21,735 nt of DNA, taken from assembly GCA_963169595.1 (NCBI GenBank), contig CAUJFM010000255.1:1-21735 (forward strand), written 5' to 3'. The stretch comes from Bacteroidota bacterium. Lineage in GTDB: Bacteria; Bacteroidota; Bacteroidia; Flavobacteriales_F; PHOS-HE28. The position numbers and the translations under genes are program-made. Below the pieces are notes generated by a model. It was not told where the DNA came from, did no database searches, and saw only the letters and a program-made list of their open reading frames with translations. Every line of letters begins with the position of its first letter. The first letter of the stretch is position 1. Of this stretch, positions 1 through 8,336 are shown piece by piece.

Positions 1-1
1 G

Positions 2-793
2 GAGGAGGAGGTCCCGGCCGTACCCGCATCGCCCGCCCTAGAGCCGGAGGCGGAACAGCTATTGGCTGTTGTGGAGCCAGAGGTGCCACCGGTGGTCGCG
101 GAGGAAGTTCCACCTGCCCCGCAGGAGGCCCCTGCCGAAGACCCGCTGGAACGGCAGATCCTGGAGGCCGCGTTCGCCAGCGCGTATGACCTGACACTGT
201 TGGAGCCCCTTCCGGCACCTGCGCCGGTGGCAACGACGACCCCGCCGCCTGTGGCGACCGTGAGCGGGATCACGCCGCCCGAGGTGCCCCCGCCCGCCGT
301 GCCCGATGAACCGGAAGTGGTGCCCGAAGCCACCCCGGTCGCTGCGGCCATGGTGCCGCCCGGTGGACGCCTGCGCTTCTCGGATTGGCTCTCGATCGAG
401 ACCGCCCCGGTAGTGCCGGCCCCGCCCCGCCCCGCCCCACCCGCGCCGGAGGCCGAAGCCCCTGTGCCACCGCAGGAACAGCCAGTGGCCCCCGTCACCC
501 CGAAACGCGCCGCCACCGCGCAGGAGACCAGTGCGCTCATCGACCGGTTCATCCAGCAGGAAACACCGGAGCCCAAGGCCAAGGCCACCTTCTTCACCCC
601 CCAGCAGGCGGCGAAGAAGAGCTTGGACGATACCGCCGGGATGGTGACCGAGACGCTGGCCCGCATCTATGAAAAACAGGGCAACACGGCCAAGGCGATC
701 GACGCCTATCACCGGCTGGCCTTGAAATACCCGGAAAAAGCCGCTTACTTTGCGGCCCTCGCAAAAGCGCTTGAGGAGCGACAGCCGAATTAG
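2..793 (+). CDS. C-terminal part of Pro/Ala-rich protein with TPR-like end (5' truncated by window)
   Basis: The reading frame is open to the left edge of the window, so the true start lies outside. About 190 visible residues form a low-complexity stretch rich in Pro, Ala, Val and Glu, probably disordered. The last ~65 residues are ordered: a segment beginning SALIDRFIQQE, a short FFTPQQAAKKSL stretch, then a helical pair (LARIYEKQGNTAKAIDAYHRL) typical of a single TPR. Proteins with this architecture occur in Bacteroidota just before secG and groES-groEL, and that order is preserved here; secG starts 2 bases after this stop, so the two are probably co-transcribed. The biochemical role is unknown. 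A protein-protein scaffold function is suggested only by the TPR-like end. Confidence 0.8.
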   Translation, partial: EEEVPAVPASPALEPEAEQLLAVVEPEVPPVVAEEVPPAPQEAPAEDPLERQILEAAFASAYDLTLLEPLPAPAPVATTTPPPVATVSGITPPEVPPPAVPDEPEVVPEATPVAAAMVPPGGRLRFSDWLSIETAPVVPAPPRPAPPAPEAEAPVPPQEQPVAPVTPKRAATAQETSALIDRFIQQETPEPKAKATFFTPQQAAKKSLDDTAGMVTETLARIYEKQGNTAKAIDAYHRLALKYPEKAAYFAALAKALEERQPN

Positions 794-795
794 CC

Positions 796-1143
796 ATGCT
801 TACCGCCATCTCCATCATCATCCTCGTCATCTGCGGCCTGCTGGCCCTTGTTGTGCTGGCCCAGAACCCCAAGGGCGGAGGTCTTGCGGCCGGCTTCACC
901 GGAGCGCAGCAGATCGGCGGTGTGCAGAAGACCGCTGACTTCCTCGAGAAAGGCACTTGGACCCTCGCCGGCACCCTGATGGTGCTGTGCCTGATCTCCG
1001 CCGGCCTGCAAGGCGGCAACGCCACCGAAGTGGAGGACATGGAGGTGATCGACGCCACCGAGGAGGCCGCACCGGCTGGTGAAGCGCTGCCCGCCGAGGG
1101 CGAAGGCGCCACGGGCGAGCAGCAGCCTGGTCAAGGCTCGTAG
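796..1143 (+). CDS. secG: Preprotein translocase subunit SecG
   Basis: The product is a 115-residue inner-membrane protein that assists the SecYEG channel in protein export. Two hydrophobic segments are visible (about residues 3-23 and 54-73), separated by the family's cytoplasmic loop containing NPKGGGLAAGF and the GGVQKTADFLEKGTW stretch that precedes the second helix. The last ~40 residues form an acidic Glu/Ala-rich tail, a variable region in SecG. The ATG lies 2 bases after the upstream stop, which supports translational coupling. A hairpin with a pyrimidine-rich tail follows 25 bases after the stop, so the transcript probably ends before groES. Confidence 0.95.
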   Translation: MLTAISIIILVICGLLALVVLAQNPKGGGLAAGFTGAQQIGGVQKTADFLEKGTWTLAGTLMVLCLISAGLQGGNATEVEDMEVIDATEEAAPAGEALPAEGEGATGEQQPGQGS

Positions 1144-1168
1144 GTCCAACAACGGCCTGCCTGATGGT

Positions 1169-1188
1169 GGTCCCGCATGCACGGGGCC
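1169..1188 (+). terminator. Probable terminator after secG
   Basis: Arms GGTCCCG (1169-1175) and CGGGGCC (1182-1188) pair over 7 positions with one G-T wobble around a 6-base loop. The run TTCCCTTTCCTTCC follows. The pyrimidine tract is not a pure T run, so termination may be partial. Confidence 0.5.
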
Positions 1189-1460
1189 TTCCCTTTCCTT
1201 CCTGCACGATTGTTCGTGGGCGATCTTGCACACGGACGCAGGCCCTGTGCGCTGATGTGCCGGACCTGCATAACGCGTTGTTGACTTGCCAGCTTGTCAG
1301 CGCGCGGCTGACGATCACCGGCGCAACCCTGCTGCATTCCCGAAAAGATGGCAGGCGCGCTGCCACTTGGAGGTGATGGCACAGGGCTTGGGGGCGGGGC
1401 GGCGCGGAACGTTGACCGTTCCCCCAACTCTTCAACCCAATCCAATTCATTGACAACGTC
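1189..1460 (+). promoter_or_regulatory. groES upstream region with several inverted repeats
   Basis: This stretch between the secG terminator and groES has no convincing gene. It contains three dyads. The first is TGCCA-GCT-TGTCA at 1287-1299, overlapping GTCAG-N7-CTGAC at 1296-1312. The second is TGGCAG-N5-CTGCCA at 1349-1365. The third is GGAACG-TTGAC-CGTTCC at 1406-1422, ending 38 bases before the groES ATG. The first two share TGnCA half-sites, which would suit a dimeric regulator of chaperone expression. No CIRCE element (TTAGCACTC-N9-GAGTGCTAA) is present. No clear TAnnTTTG box was found, so the promoter position is unknown. Confidence 0.4.
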
Positions 1461-1754
<294 letters not shown>

Positions 1755-1760
1755 TCGCAC

Positions 1761-1780
1761 GGGCGACATTCATGTCGCCC
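1761..1780 (+). repeat. REP-like palindrome, copy 1 (groES-groEL spacer)
   Basis: A perfect palindrome with 9-bp arms GGGCGACAT and ATGTCGCCC around the 2-base centre TC, starting 6 bases after the groES stop codon. It matches the reverse complement of the copy at 1808-1827 except for one base pair, where A-T here is G-C there; both arms changed together. Confidence 0.8.
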
Positions 1781-1807
1781 TTCCAATTCCGAGATCTTCC
1801 AAAACCC

Positions 1808-1827
1808 GGGCGACGTGAACGTCGCCC
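1808..1827 (-). repeat. REP-like palindrome, copy 2, inverted relative to copy 1
   Basis: A perfect palindrome with 9-bp arms GGGCGACGT and ACGTCGCCC around the centre GA, ending 15 bases before the groEL ATG. Read on the minus strand its centre is TC, as in the copy at 1761-1780. The two therefore form a head-to-head pair 27 bases apart, the geometry of a REPIN. In the transcript each could fold into a stable hairpin between groES and groEL. No T tract follows, so neither looks like a simple terminator. Confidence 0.8.
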
Positions 1828-1842
1828 CAACTGAACAGAACA

Positions 1843-3480
<1,638 letters not shown>

Positions 3481-3507
3481 GCCGCTCCATCCAAGCACGG
3501 AAAAGCA

Positions 3508-3540
3508 AGCCCCGGCCGCTCTGGCCGGGGCTTCTTCGTT
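3508..3540 (+). terminator. Rho-independent terminator after groEL
   Basis: A perfect 10-bp stem, AGCCCCGGCC (3508-3517) with GGCCGGGGCT (3523-3532), around the loop GCTCT, followed by TCTTCGTT. It starts 27 bases after the groEL stop and separates the chaperonin operon from the condensin operon. Confidence 0.85.
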
Positions 3541-3612
3541 GGACCAGGACAGCCCGCCGCGGTTACTAACAGGTGTTGAGAAATCCAGCCTGCCGGGCCG
3601 GTCGCACCCGGC

Positions 3613-3620
3613 TACTTTCA
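3613..3620 (+). promoter_or_regulatory. Candidate -7 box of the condensin operon promoter
   Basis: TACTTTCA resembles the Bacteroidota -7 element TAnnTTTG and lies 57 bases before the preferred ATG of the first condensin gene. No TTG -33 element is seen at the usual spacing. Support comes from position between a terminator and the first gene of a unit, and from similar boxes before four other genes in the window. Confidence 0.35.
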
Positions 3621-3677
3621 CACCCGGTTAACACCGCCCCCGTCCAGCAGGACCGGGGCCTTGAACCGCGCGACCCG

Positions 3678-4901
3678 ATGCAGATCGCCCCGAAACGATT
3701 CTTCGACTTCTGCGCCAGCCATGTGCCGCTGCTGCACGCCATCGCCATGCGGCCCGGCGATGTGAGCGAGGCCCAGGTGCGGCAGATGATCCGCACCTAT
3801 GGCGACCCCACGCAGGAACAGCCCGATGTGACCTGGCAGCGCCTGTTGGAACTGCAGATCATCGCTCCCCTGGAGGAGGGCAGCTCGCACTACGTGATGA
3901 GCCAGCCGCTGCTCCAGCTGGTGAACTTCCTCTTCAACGATGCGGTGCCCACCAGCCCCGAGATCATCCAGGGCTACATCGCAGCCTTGGAGAGCGCCCG
4001 CAAGCGCCTGGTGGGCGGCGTGGATTCGCTCGACCCGGTGAGCGTGGGCATGGCCGCCAGCGAGGTGGACCACACCCTGCGCCGCATGCAGGACGATCTG
4101 AGCGCGACCCACCGCGCCGTGATGGCCGAAGTGGCGCGTTACAAGGCCGACCGCACCGCGGTGAGCGTGCGCGAGCGCTACCTGCGCATCGTGACGCTGA
4201 TGGACCTGTACGTGTACCCGCTGGTGGAGATCGTGCGGGTGGACGGCGTGCTGACCAGTACCCTGAACCAGCTGGACGGCAGCCTGAAGCAGGCGCGCGA
4301 CCTGGGCGTGTACGCGGAGATCGGTCCGATCGAACGCGTGGAGCGGCAGATCCGTGCCCTGCGCCGCCGCAGCATCCACACGCTGAACGAGAGCCGCAAG
4401 GAACTGCAGCCGCTGTACGATGTGCTGCGCCGCAGCAGCGCCATCGCCCATGGCGCCACCCTGGCCCTGAACCGGCTGCGGCAGGTGCGCCTGGAGGACT
4501 GGGCCCTGCACTACGTGCCGCAGGCGGGCCGCGCCTCCGTGGAATCGCCACCCACCGACGCCGTGCTGCGGCAGGTGATCGAGCACGTGGCCACCCACCC
4601 GCCCACGCCGCCGCCTATGCTCAGCATGCAGGAGAACGCCGAGACCCCGCCGGACTACGTGCGGCTGCTCTGGCTGAACGGGCTGCAGGATGCGATCCGC
4701 GAGGAGCTGCCCGTGAAGGACCTCACCGAATGGCTTACGCAGAGCTATCCGGAAAAGGGGACCGCCGATGCCCTCCTCGGCCTGAGCCGCCTGCTCTTCG
4801 ATCCCACCCTGGAGGTGAAGTTCAAGAGCCACAAGACCAAGACCTACCGCACGCGCGACGGCGTGCTTGAAGCCACGACCATCTCGATCTCGAACGCATG
4901 A
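3678..4901 (+). CDS. Kleisin-like subunit of a MukBEF/Wadjet-type condensin (JetA/MksF-like)
   Basis: A 407-residue, mostly helical protein and the first gene of a three-gene condensin unit. By family knowledge, MukF/MksF/JetA are kleisins that bridge the SMC heads and recruit MukE-like dimers. Residues 1-90 look like a winged helix (helical start, TWQRLLELQIIAPL from residue 52, then SSHYVM and LLQLVNFLF). A long helical middle follows with many Arg/Glu heptads, then a Pro-rich linker (HPPTPPPM). The C-terminal ~60 residues (LTEWLTQSYPEK, LEVKFKSHKTKTYRTRDG) could be the winged helix that docks on the SMC head. The ATG at 3678 is preferred; in-frame GTG (3573) and TTG (3576) starts would add an unconvincing N-terminus. 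The stop overlaps the next ATG (ATGA). The assignment rests on operon context and fold-like features; there is no diagnostic motif. Confidence 0.72.
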   Translation: MQIAPKRFFDFCASHVPLLHAIAMRPGDVSEAQVRQMIRTYGDPTQEQPDVTWQRLLELQIIAPLEEGSSHYVMSQPLLQLVNFLFNDAVPTSPEIIQGYIAALESARKRLVGGVDSLDPVSVGMAASEVDHTLRRMQDDLSATHRAVMAEVARYKADRTAVSVRERYLRIVTLMDLYVYPLVEIVRVDGVLTSTLNQLDGSLKQARDLGVYAEIGPIERVERQIRALRRRSIHTLNESRKELQPLYDVLRRSSAIAHGATLALNRLRQVRLEDWALHYVPQAGRASVESPPTDAVLRQVIEHVATHPPTPPPMLSMQENAETPPDYVRLLWLNGLQDAIREELPVKDLTEWLTQSYPEKGTADALLGLSRLLFDPTLEVKFKSHKTKTYRTRDGVLEATTISISNA

Positions 4902-5473
4902 ACGAGCTGCCCTTCCTGAAGGAGATCTTCGACAAGCTTCGTCAGGGCTCCTACATCACGCACGAACAAGGTTCGCTGCACAGCGCCCTGGCGGACAAGT
5001 ACGAGGAGTACGCCGCCTACTTCAAACCGCTGGGACTGGACCTGGTCCGCCACGAGCGCGACTTCTTCTACTTCCACACCGAAACAGCGGAGAACACGCC
5101 CCCTCCGGCCTCCCTCCCGCCCATTGCGGTGTTCAGCTTCATCCTGATCGAGGCCGCCGCCAACGAGGGCAAGCCCGTGGAGGAGTACATCCTCACCGAG
5201 CGCTTCAGCCTGAGCGGCCTCCCCCACCTGAACAGCGACCGCTACAAGAGCTACCTGAAGGCCGTGGGCATCGATGACGAGGCCGCGCTGCGCAAGCTGG
5301 TGAGGAGCATGGCACGCCTGGGCTGGGCCGAGGTGTTCCCCGATGAGACCTTCCGCTTCCTGCGCCCCTTCCACCGGGTGTTCGACAAGTGCCAGGAGAT
5401 CAGCCTGGCGGCGGAACAGGAGACACGCAGCGTCCTGAAGGCCACCGAGGAGGCCGCACCCGAAATGAACTGA
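4898..5473 (+). CDS. MukE-like subunit of a condensin complex (JetB/MksE-like)
   Basis: A 191-residue protein overlapping the upstream gene by the four bases ATGA and ending 4 bases before the SMC gene, so all three are probably translated in fixed proportion. MukE/MksE/JetB proteins are small tandem winged-helix subunits that bind the kleisin and help contact DNA. Consistent features are two helix-strand blocks: NELPFLKEIFDKLRQGSYIT to FFYFHTE, and VFSFILIEAAANEGKPVEEYI through RMARLGWAEVF to the strand FRFLRPFHRVFD. The last ~25 residues are Glu/Ala-rich and probably flexible. Family membership is inferred mainly from size, gene order and the two-block pattern; no sequence-specific motif settles it. 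Confidence 0.7.
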   Translation: MNELPFLKEIFDKLRQGSYITHEQGSLHSALADKYEEYAAYFKPLGLDLVRHERDFFYFHTETAENTPPPASLPPIAVFSFILIEAAANEGKPVEEYILTERFSLSGLPHLNSDRYKSYLKAVGIDDEAALRKLVRSMARLGWAEVFPDETFRFLRPFHRVFDKCQEISLAAEQETRSVLKATEEAAPEMN

Positions 5474-5477
5474 GACC

Positions 5478-8201
5478 ATGAGCAACCAACTCGGACCGAC
5501 GAAACTCATCGCCATCCGATCCGGCAGCTACGACTACGCCGAGATCGAACTGGGCAACTCCCTGCAGCTGGTGGGCCCCAACAACGCGGGCAAGACCACG
5601 CTGATCAACACCCTGCAGTTCCTCTATGTGGACCACCGGAACCAGATGGTGTTCGGCGACCACGACACGGAGGCCACGCGGGCCTACTACTTCCCCGACC
5701 ACTACAGCTACCTGCTGTTCGAGTGCATGGGCCCGAACGGTCCGTACGTGCTGGGCTGGCGCGGCCAGAGCAAGGCTGCGGGCGGAGACCCGGTGCGCTA
5801 CACCTACGATGGCAAGTACGAGGTGAGCGACTACCTCACCGAGGACGGCCACGTGGCCGAGCCCAAGCATGTGCTCACCAAGCTGGGTGGCAAGATGTAC
5901 CGCGAGCTGCGCGATCCCGCTGCACACCGCGAATCCATCCTCGTGGCCACCAAGGGTGAGAGCAACGGCCTCGGCGTAGTGCACCTCACCGAGAGCGAGC
6001 GCTACGCCCATTTCAAGGAAGTGCTGAAGAACCTGCTGAGCCTGCGCAGCATCGACCAGCACGAGATGAAGCGGAGCCTGCTGATGCTCGCCGGCATCCC
6101 GCCGAACAAGCCCGCGCTGGAGGCCAACCGCCTGATGACGGAGGAGTTCGAGCGCATCCGCGACCGGCGCCTGAAGCTCAACGTGCTGAAGAGCGAGCAG
6201 GAGCGACTGCGCAACTACATCGCCAAGAGCGACGACCGCATGCGGCTCGAAGGCCGGCTGGTGCAAGTGTTCACCGACCTGCTGGAGAAGAAGCGCAAGG
6301 CGCACGACCACAACAGGCATGTGAAGGAGGCCATCGCGGCCAAGCAGGAGTTGCTGGAGCTGGAGAAGCAGTCCACGGCCGAGCAGCTGCACGAGCTCGA
6401 CCACAAGGTGGCCGAGCTTGCGGCCATCAAGGGCCGTCTGGAAGGTGACCTGGCCCGCATCCATGAACTGGGCAAGGGCATGGAGCAGTTCACCGAGACG
6501 CTGGAGCGTGAGGCACTGAACAACGCCAAGGAGCGCCTGGCCTCGCTGGACCGCCAGCTGGGCAACGCCGCGCAGGCCGACAAGGGCCGCACGCAGCGCG
6601 CACTGGCCGAGGTCCAGGCCCGCGTGGACAGCACCGAGAAGGCCATCGCCGGGTTCGACCGCGCGTTGATCACCACCCTGCGCGGATCCCTCGAGGAGGA
6701 GGAGCTGCAGGGCCTCTCCCGCCTGTTCAACGTGGAGCTGCTGAAACTGCCCGTGGAGAAGGGCGGCGTGGAGCTGAAGAAGCGCAAGCAGGTGGACGAA
6801 CTCCTGAAGGCACTGGCGAAGAACATCAAGGGCGACAAGTACGCCGATGCGCTGCTGAGCCTGCCACTGCCGGACAACAGCCGGGCCTGGAAGGAGCTGG
6901 TGGACGTGAAGGCCCTGAAGAAGGCCCTCGTGGACCAGCAGGCCGAGCTGCAGCGACTGCAGGAGCTGATGGCCGCCATCGAGAACCGCGAACAGCTCTC
7001 CGCCGAGCGCGCCAAGGTGCAGGCCGAGTGCGACGAGCACGTGGAGCGCCTGTCACAGTGGGAGCGCTTCCAGAAGGAACGCAAGGAGGAGACCCGCCTC
7101 CAGAAGCGCTTCAACGAGGTGCTGAAGGAGAAGGAGACCGCGGAAGCCACCCGCCAGGAGACGCGCAAGCAACTGGACGAGTTCTCGGTGAAGCTCTTCG
7201 AACAGCGCAACGCGTTGAACAAGGAGGACGAGCGCTTCAACCGGCTGCTGCGCCTGCTGGAGCAGTGCACGCCGCCGCCCACCATGGAGACGGAGAACCC
7301 CGACCCCATCGCCGTGCCCACCGACGCCGAGGATGCCATCTCGCTCTACGTGAAGCTGATGGCCGAGCACAAGGACATGGTGCGCGACATGGACGCCCTG
7401 CGCGTGAAGATCGAGGCGGTGCTGAAGAGCGACATCATCGGTGCCACCGAGCAGGAGACCGTGCGCCTGATGAAGGAGCAGCTGGAAGGCCTACCCACCT
7501 TCGAGGAGGCGTTGCGCAAGGACTGGGACAACTACCTGCACCTGCTCCGCGCCAACTTCGCCAACGTGCTCAGCGGCCTGAACGACATCCGCAATGCAGC
7601 GGAGATGATCAACCGCCGCTTCAACAGCGTGAGCGTGTCGAACCTGGAGCTGCTGCGCATGGAGGTGCTGGACCAGAGCGACCTGGTGGTGCCCCTGAAG
7701 GAGCTCGCCGAGACCGACCACACCGGCCTGTTCGACGACAGCAAGAAGCTGGATGCCGCGTACCAGAGCTTCCGCAACAAGCTCAGCGAGCGCATCACGC
7801 TGAACTACGGCGACCTGTTCACCCTGCGCTTCACCGTGGCCACCAAGGGCGGCCGCGCACACAGCTACGACAACCTGCAGGTGGAAAGCCACGGTACGGC
7901 CATCACCATCAAGGTGCTGTTCAACCTGCTGGTGCTGCGCAGCATGCTGAAGGAGGACCCGAAGAAGGGCACTCCGCTCTCCCGCGTGCCGTTCTTCCTG
8001 GACGAGGTGCACAGCCTGGACGCCATCAACCGCAAGGCCGTGCTCACCATGGCACGCGACCTGGGCTTCATGGCCCTCACCGCCGCGCCCGAGCCGGTGA
8101 GCGAGGTGGAGGCCCTCTACTTCCTGCGTCCGCAGAACGGCCGTCTGGTGGTGCGCAACGAACTACGCGTAGGCGTGAAGTACGACGCGGTGGAGGCCTG
8201 A
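5478..8201 (+). CDS. SMC-like ATPase of a MukB/MksB/JetC-type condensin
   Basis: A 907-residue ATPase with its head split between the two ends. The Walker A motif is GPNNAGKTT (residues 33-41). The Walker B motif is VPFFLDEVHSLD, with Asp842 and Glu843. Just before it, ESHGTAITIKVLFNLLVL (from Glu803) sits where the ABC signature belongs, but as S-H-G-T rather than the LSGGE typical of SMC proteins. Between the heads, charged heptad-rich coiled coils (about 215-390 and 475-600) flank a short non-coil segment (about 393-475) that may be a reduced hinge. By family knowledge such proteins extrude DNA loops using ATP. At 907 residues it is much shorter than E. coli MukB (1486). It is third in the operon and is closed by a terminator 20 bases after the stop. 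Base and codon use match the neighbours. Rad50/SbcC is a less likely alternative: no SbcD, and no zinc-hook CxxC is visible. Confidence 0.82.
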   Translation: MSNQLGPTKLIAIRSGSYDYAEIELGNSLQLVGPNNAGKTTLINTLQFLYVDHRNQMVFGDHDTEATRAYYFPDHYSYLLFECMGPNGPYVLGWRGQSKAAGGDPVRYTYDGKYEVSDYLTEDGHVAEPKHVLTKLGGKMYRELRDPAAHRESILVATKGESNGLGVVHLTESERYAHFKEVLKNLLSLRSIDQHEMKRSLLMLAGIPPNKPALEANRLMTEEFERIRDRRLKLNVLKSEQERLRNYIAKSDDRMRLEGRLVQVFTDLLEKKRKAHDHNRHVKEAIAAKQELLELEKQSTAEQLHELDHKVAELAAIKGRLEGDLARIHELGKGMEQFTETLEREALNNAKERLASLDRQLGNAAQADKGRTQRALAEVQARVDSTEKAIAGFDRALITTLRGSLEEEELQGLSRLFNVELLKLPVEKGGVELKKRKQVDELLKALAKNIKGDKYADALLSLPLPDNSRAWKELVDVKALKKALVDQQAELQRLQELMAAIENREQLSAERAKVQAECDEHVERLSQWERFQKERKEETRLQKRFNEVLKEKETAEATRQETRKQLDEFSVKLFEQRNALNKEDERFNRLLRLLEQCTPPPTMETENPDPIAVPTDAEDAISLYVKLMAEHKDMVRDMDALRVKIEAVLKSDIIGATEQETVRLMKEQLEGLPTFEEALRKDWDNYLHLLRANFANVLSGLNDIRNAAEMINRRFNSVSVSNLELLRMEVLDQSDLVVPLKELAETDHTGLFDDSKKLDAAYQSFRNKLSERITLNYGDLFTLRFTVATKGGRAHSYDNLQVESHGTAITIKVLFNLLVLRSMLKEDPKKGTPLSRVPFFLDEVHSLDAINRKAVLTMARDLGFMALTAAPEPVSEVEALYFLRPQNGRLVVRNELRVGVKYDAVEA

Positions 8202-8220
8202 CCCACAACACTCCCTTGGC

Positions 8221-8252
8221 GAAAGCCGGTCCGTTCCCACGGGCCGGCTTTC
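8221..8252 (+). terminator. Terminator closing the condensin operon
   Basis: The 13-base arms GAAAGCCGGTCCG (8221-8233) and CGGGCCGGCTTTC (8240-8252) pair fully with one T-G wobble around a 6-base loop, followed by GTTCTCTT. It begins 20 bases after the SMC stop, so the next gene is probably a separate unit. Confidence 0.75.
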
Positions 8253-8308
8253 GTTCTCTTGATGGTACCGATCGAACCCTGGCACGGGATCCGTGTACAG
8301 GCTTCCGG

Positions 8309-8316
8309 TACCTTCA
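8309..8316 (+). promoter_or_regulatory. Candidate -7 box for the DUF4139 gene
   Basis: TACCTTCA, followed by CCC, lies 20 bases before the ATG at 8337 and just downstream of a terminator, which is where a promoter is expected. It fits the TAnnTTC(A/G) pattern seen before other genes here. No convincing -33 TTG. Confidence 0.35.
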
Positions 8317-8336
8317 CCCTGGCAAGTCCAAAGACC

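Noticed and set aside
1164..1376. A 70-codon plus-strand frame between secG and groES
   Set aside because: It overlaps the secG terminator and the inverted repeats and gives a Cys/Arg-rich product with no family features.
1144..1460. CIRCE/HrcA operator before groES
   Set aside because: No TTAGCACTC-N9-GAGTGCTAA or close variant is present; only unrelated dyads were found.
5400..7040. A 546-codon antisense frame over the condensin SMC gene
   Set aside because: Leu/Gln/His-rich shadow of coiled-coil codons; the plus strand carries Walker A and operon coupling.
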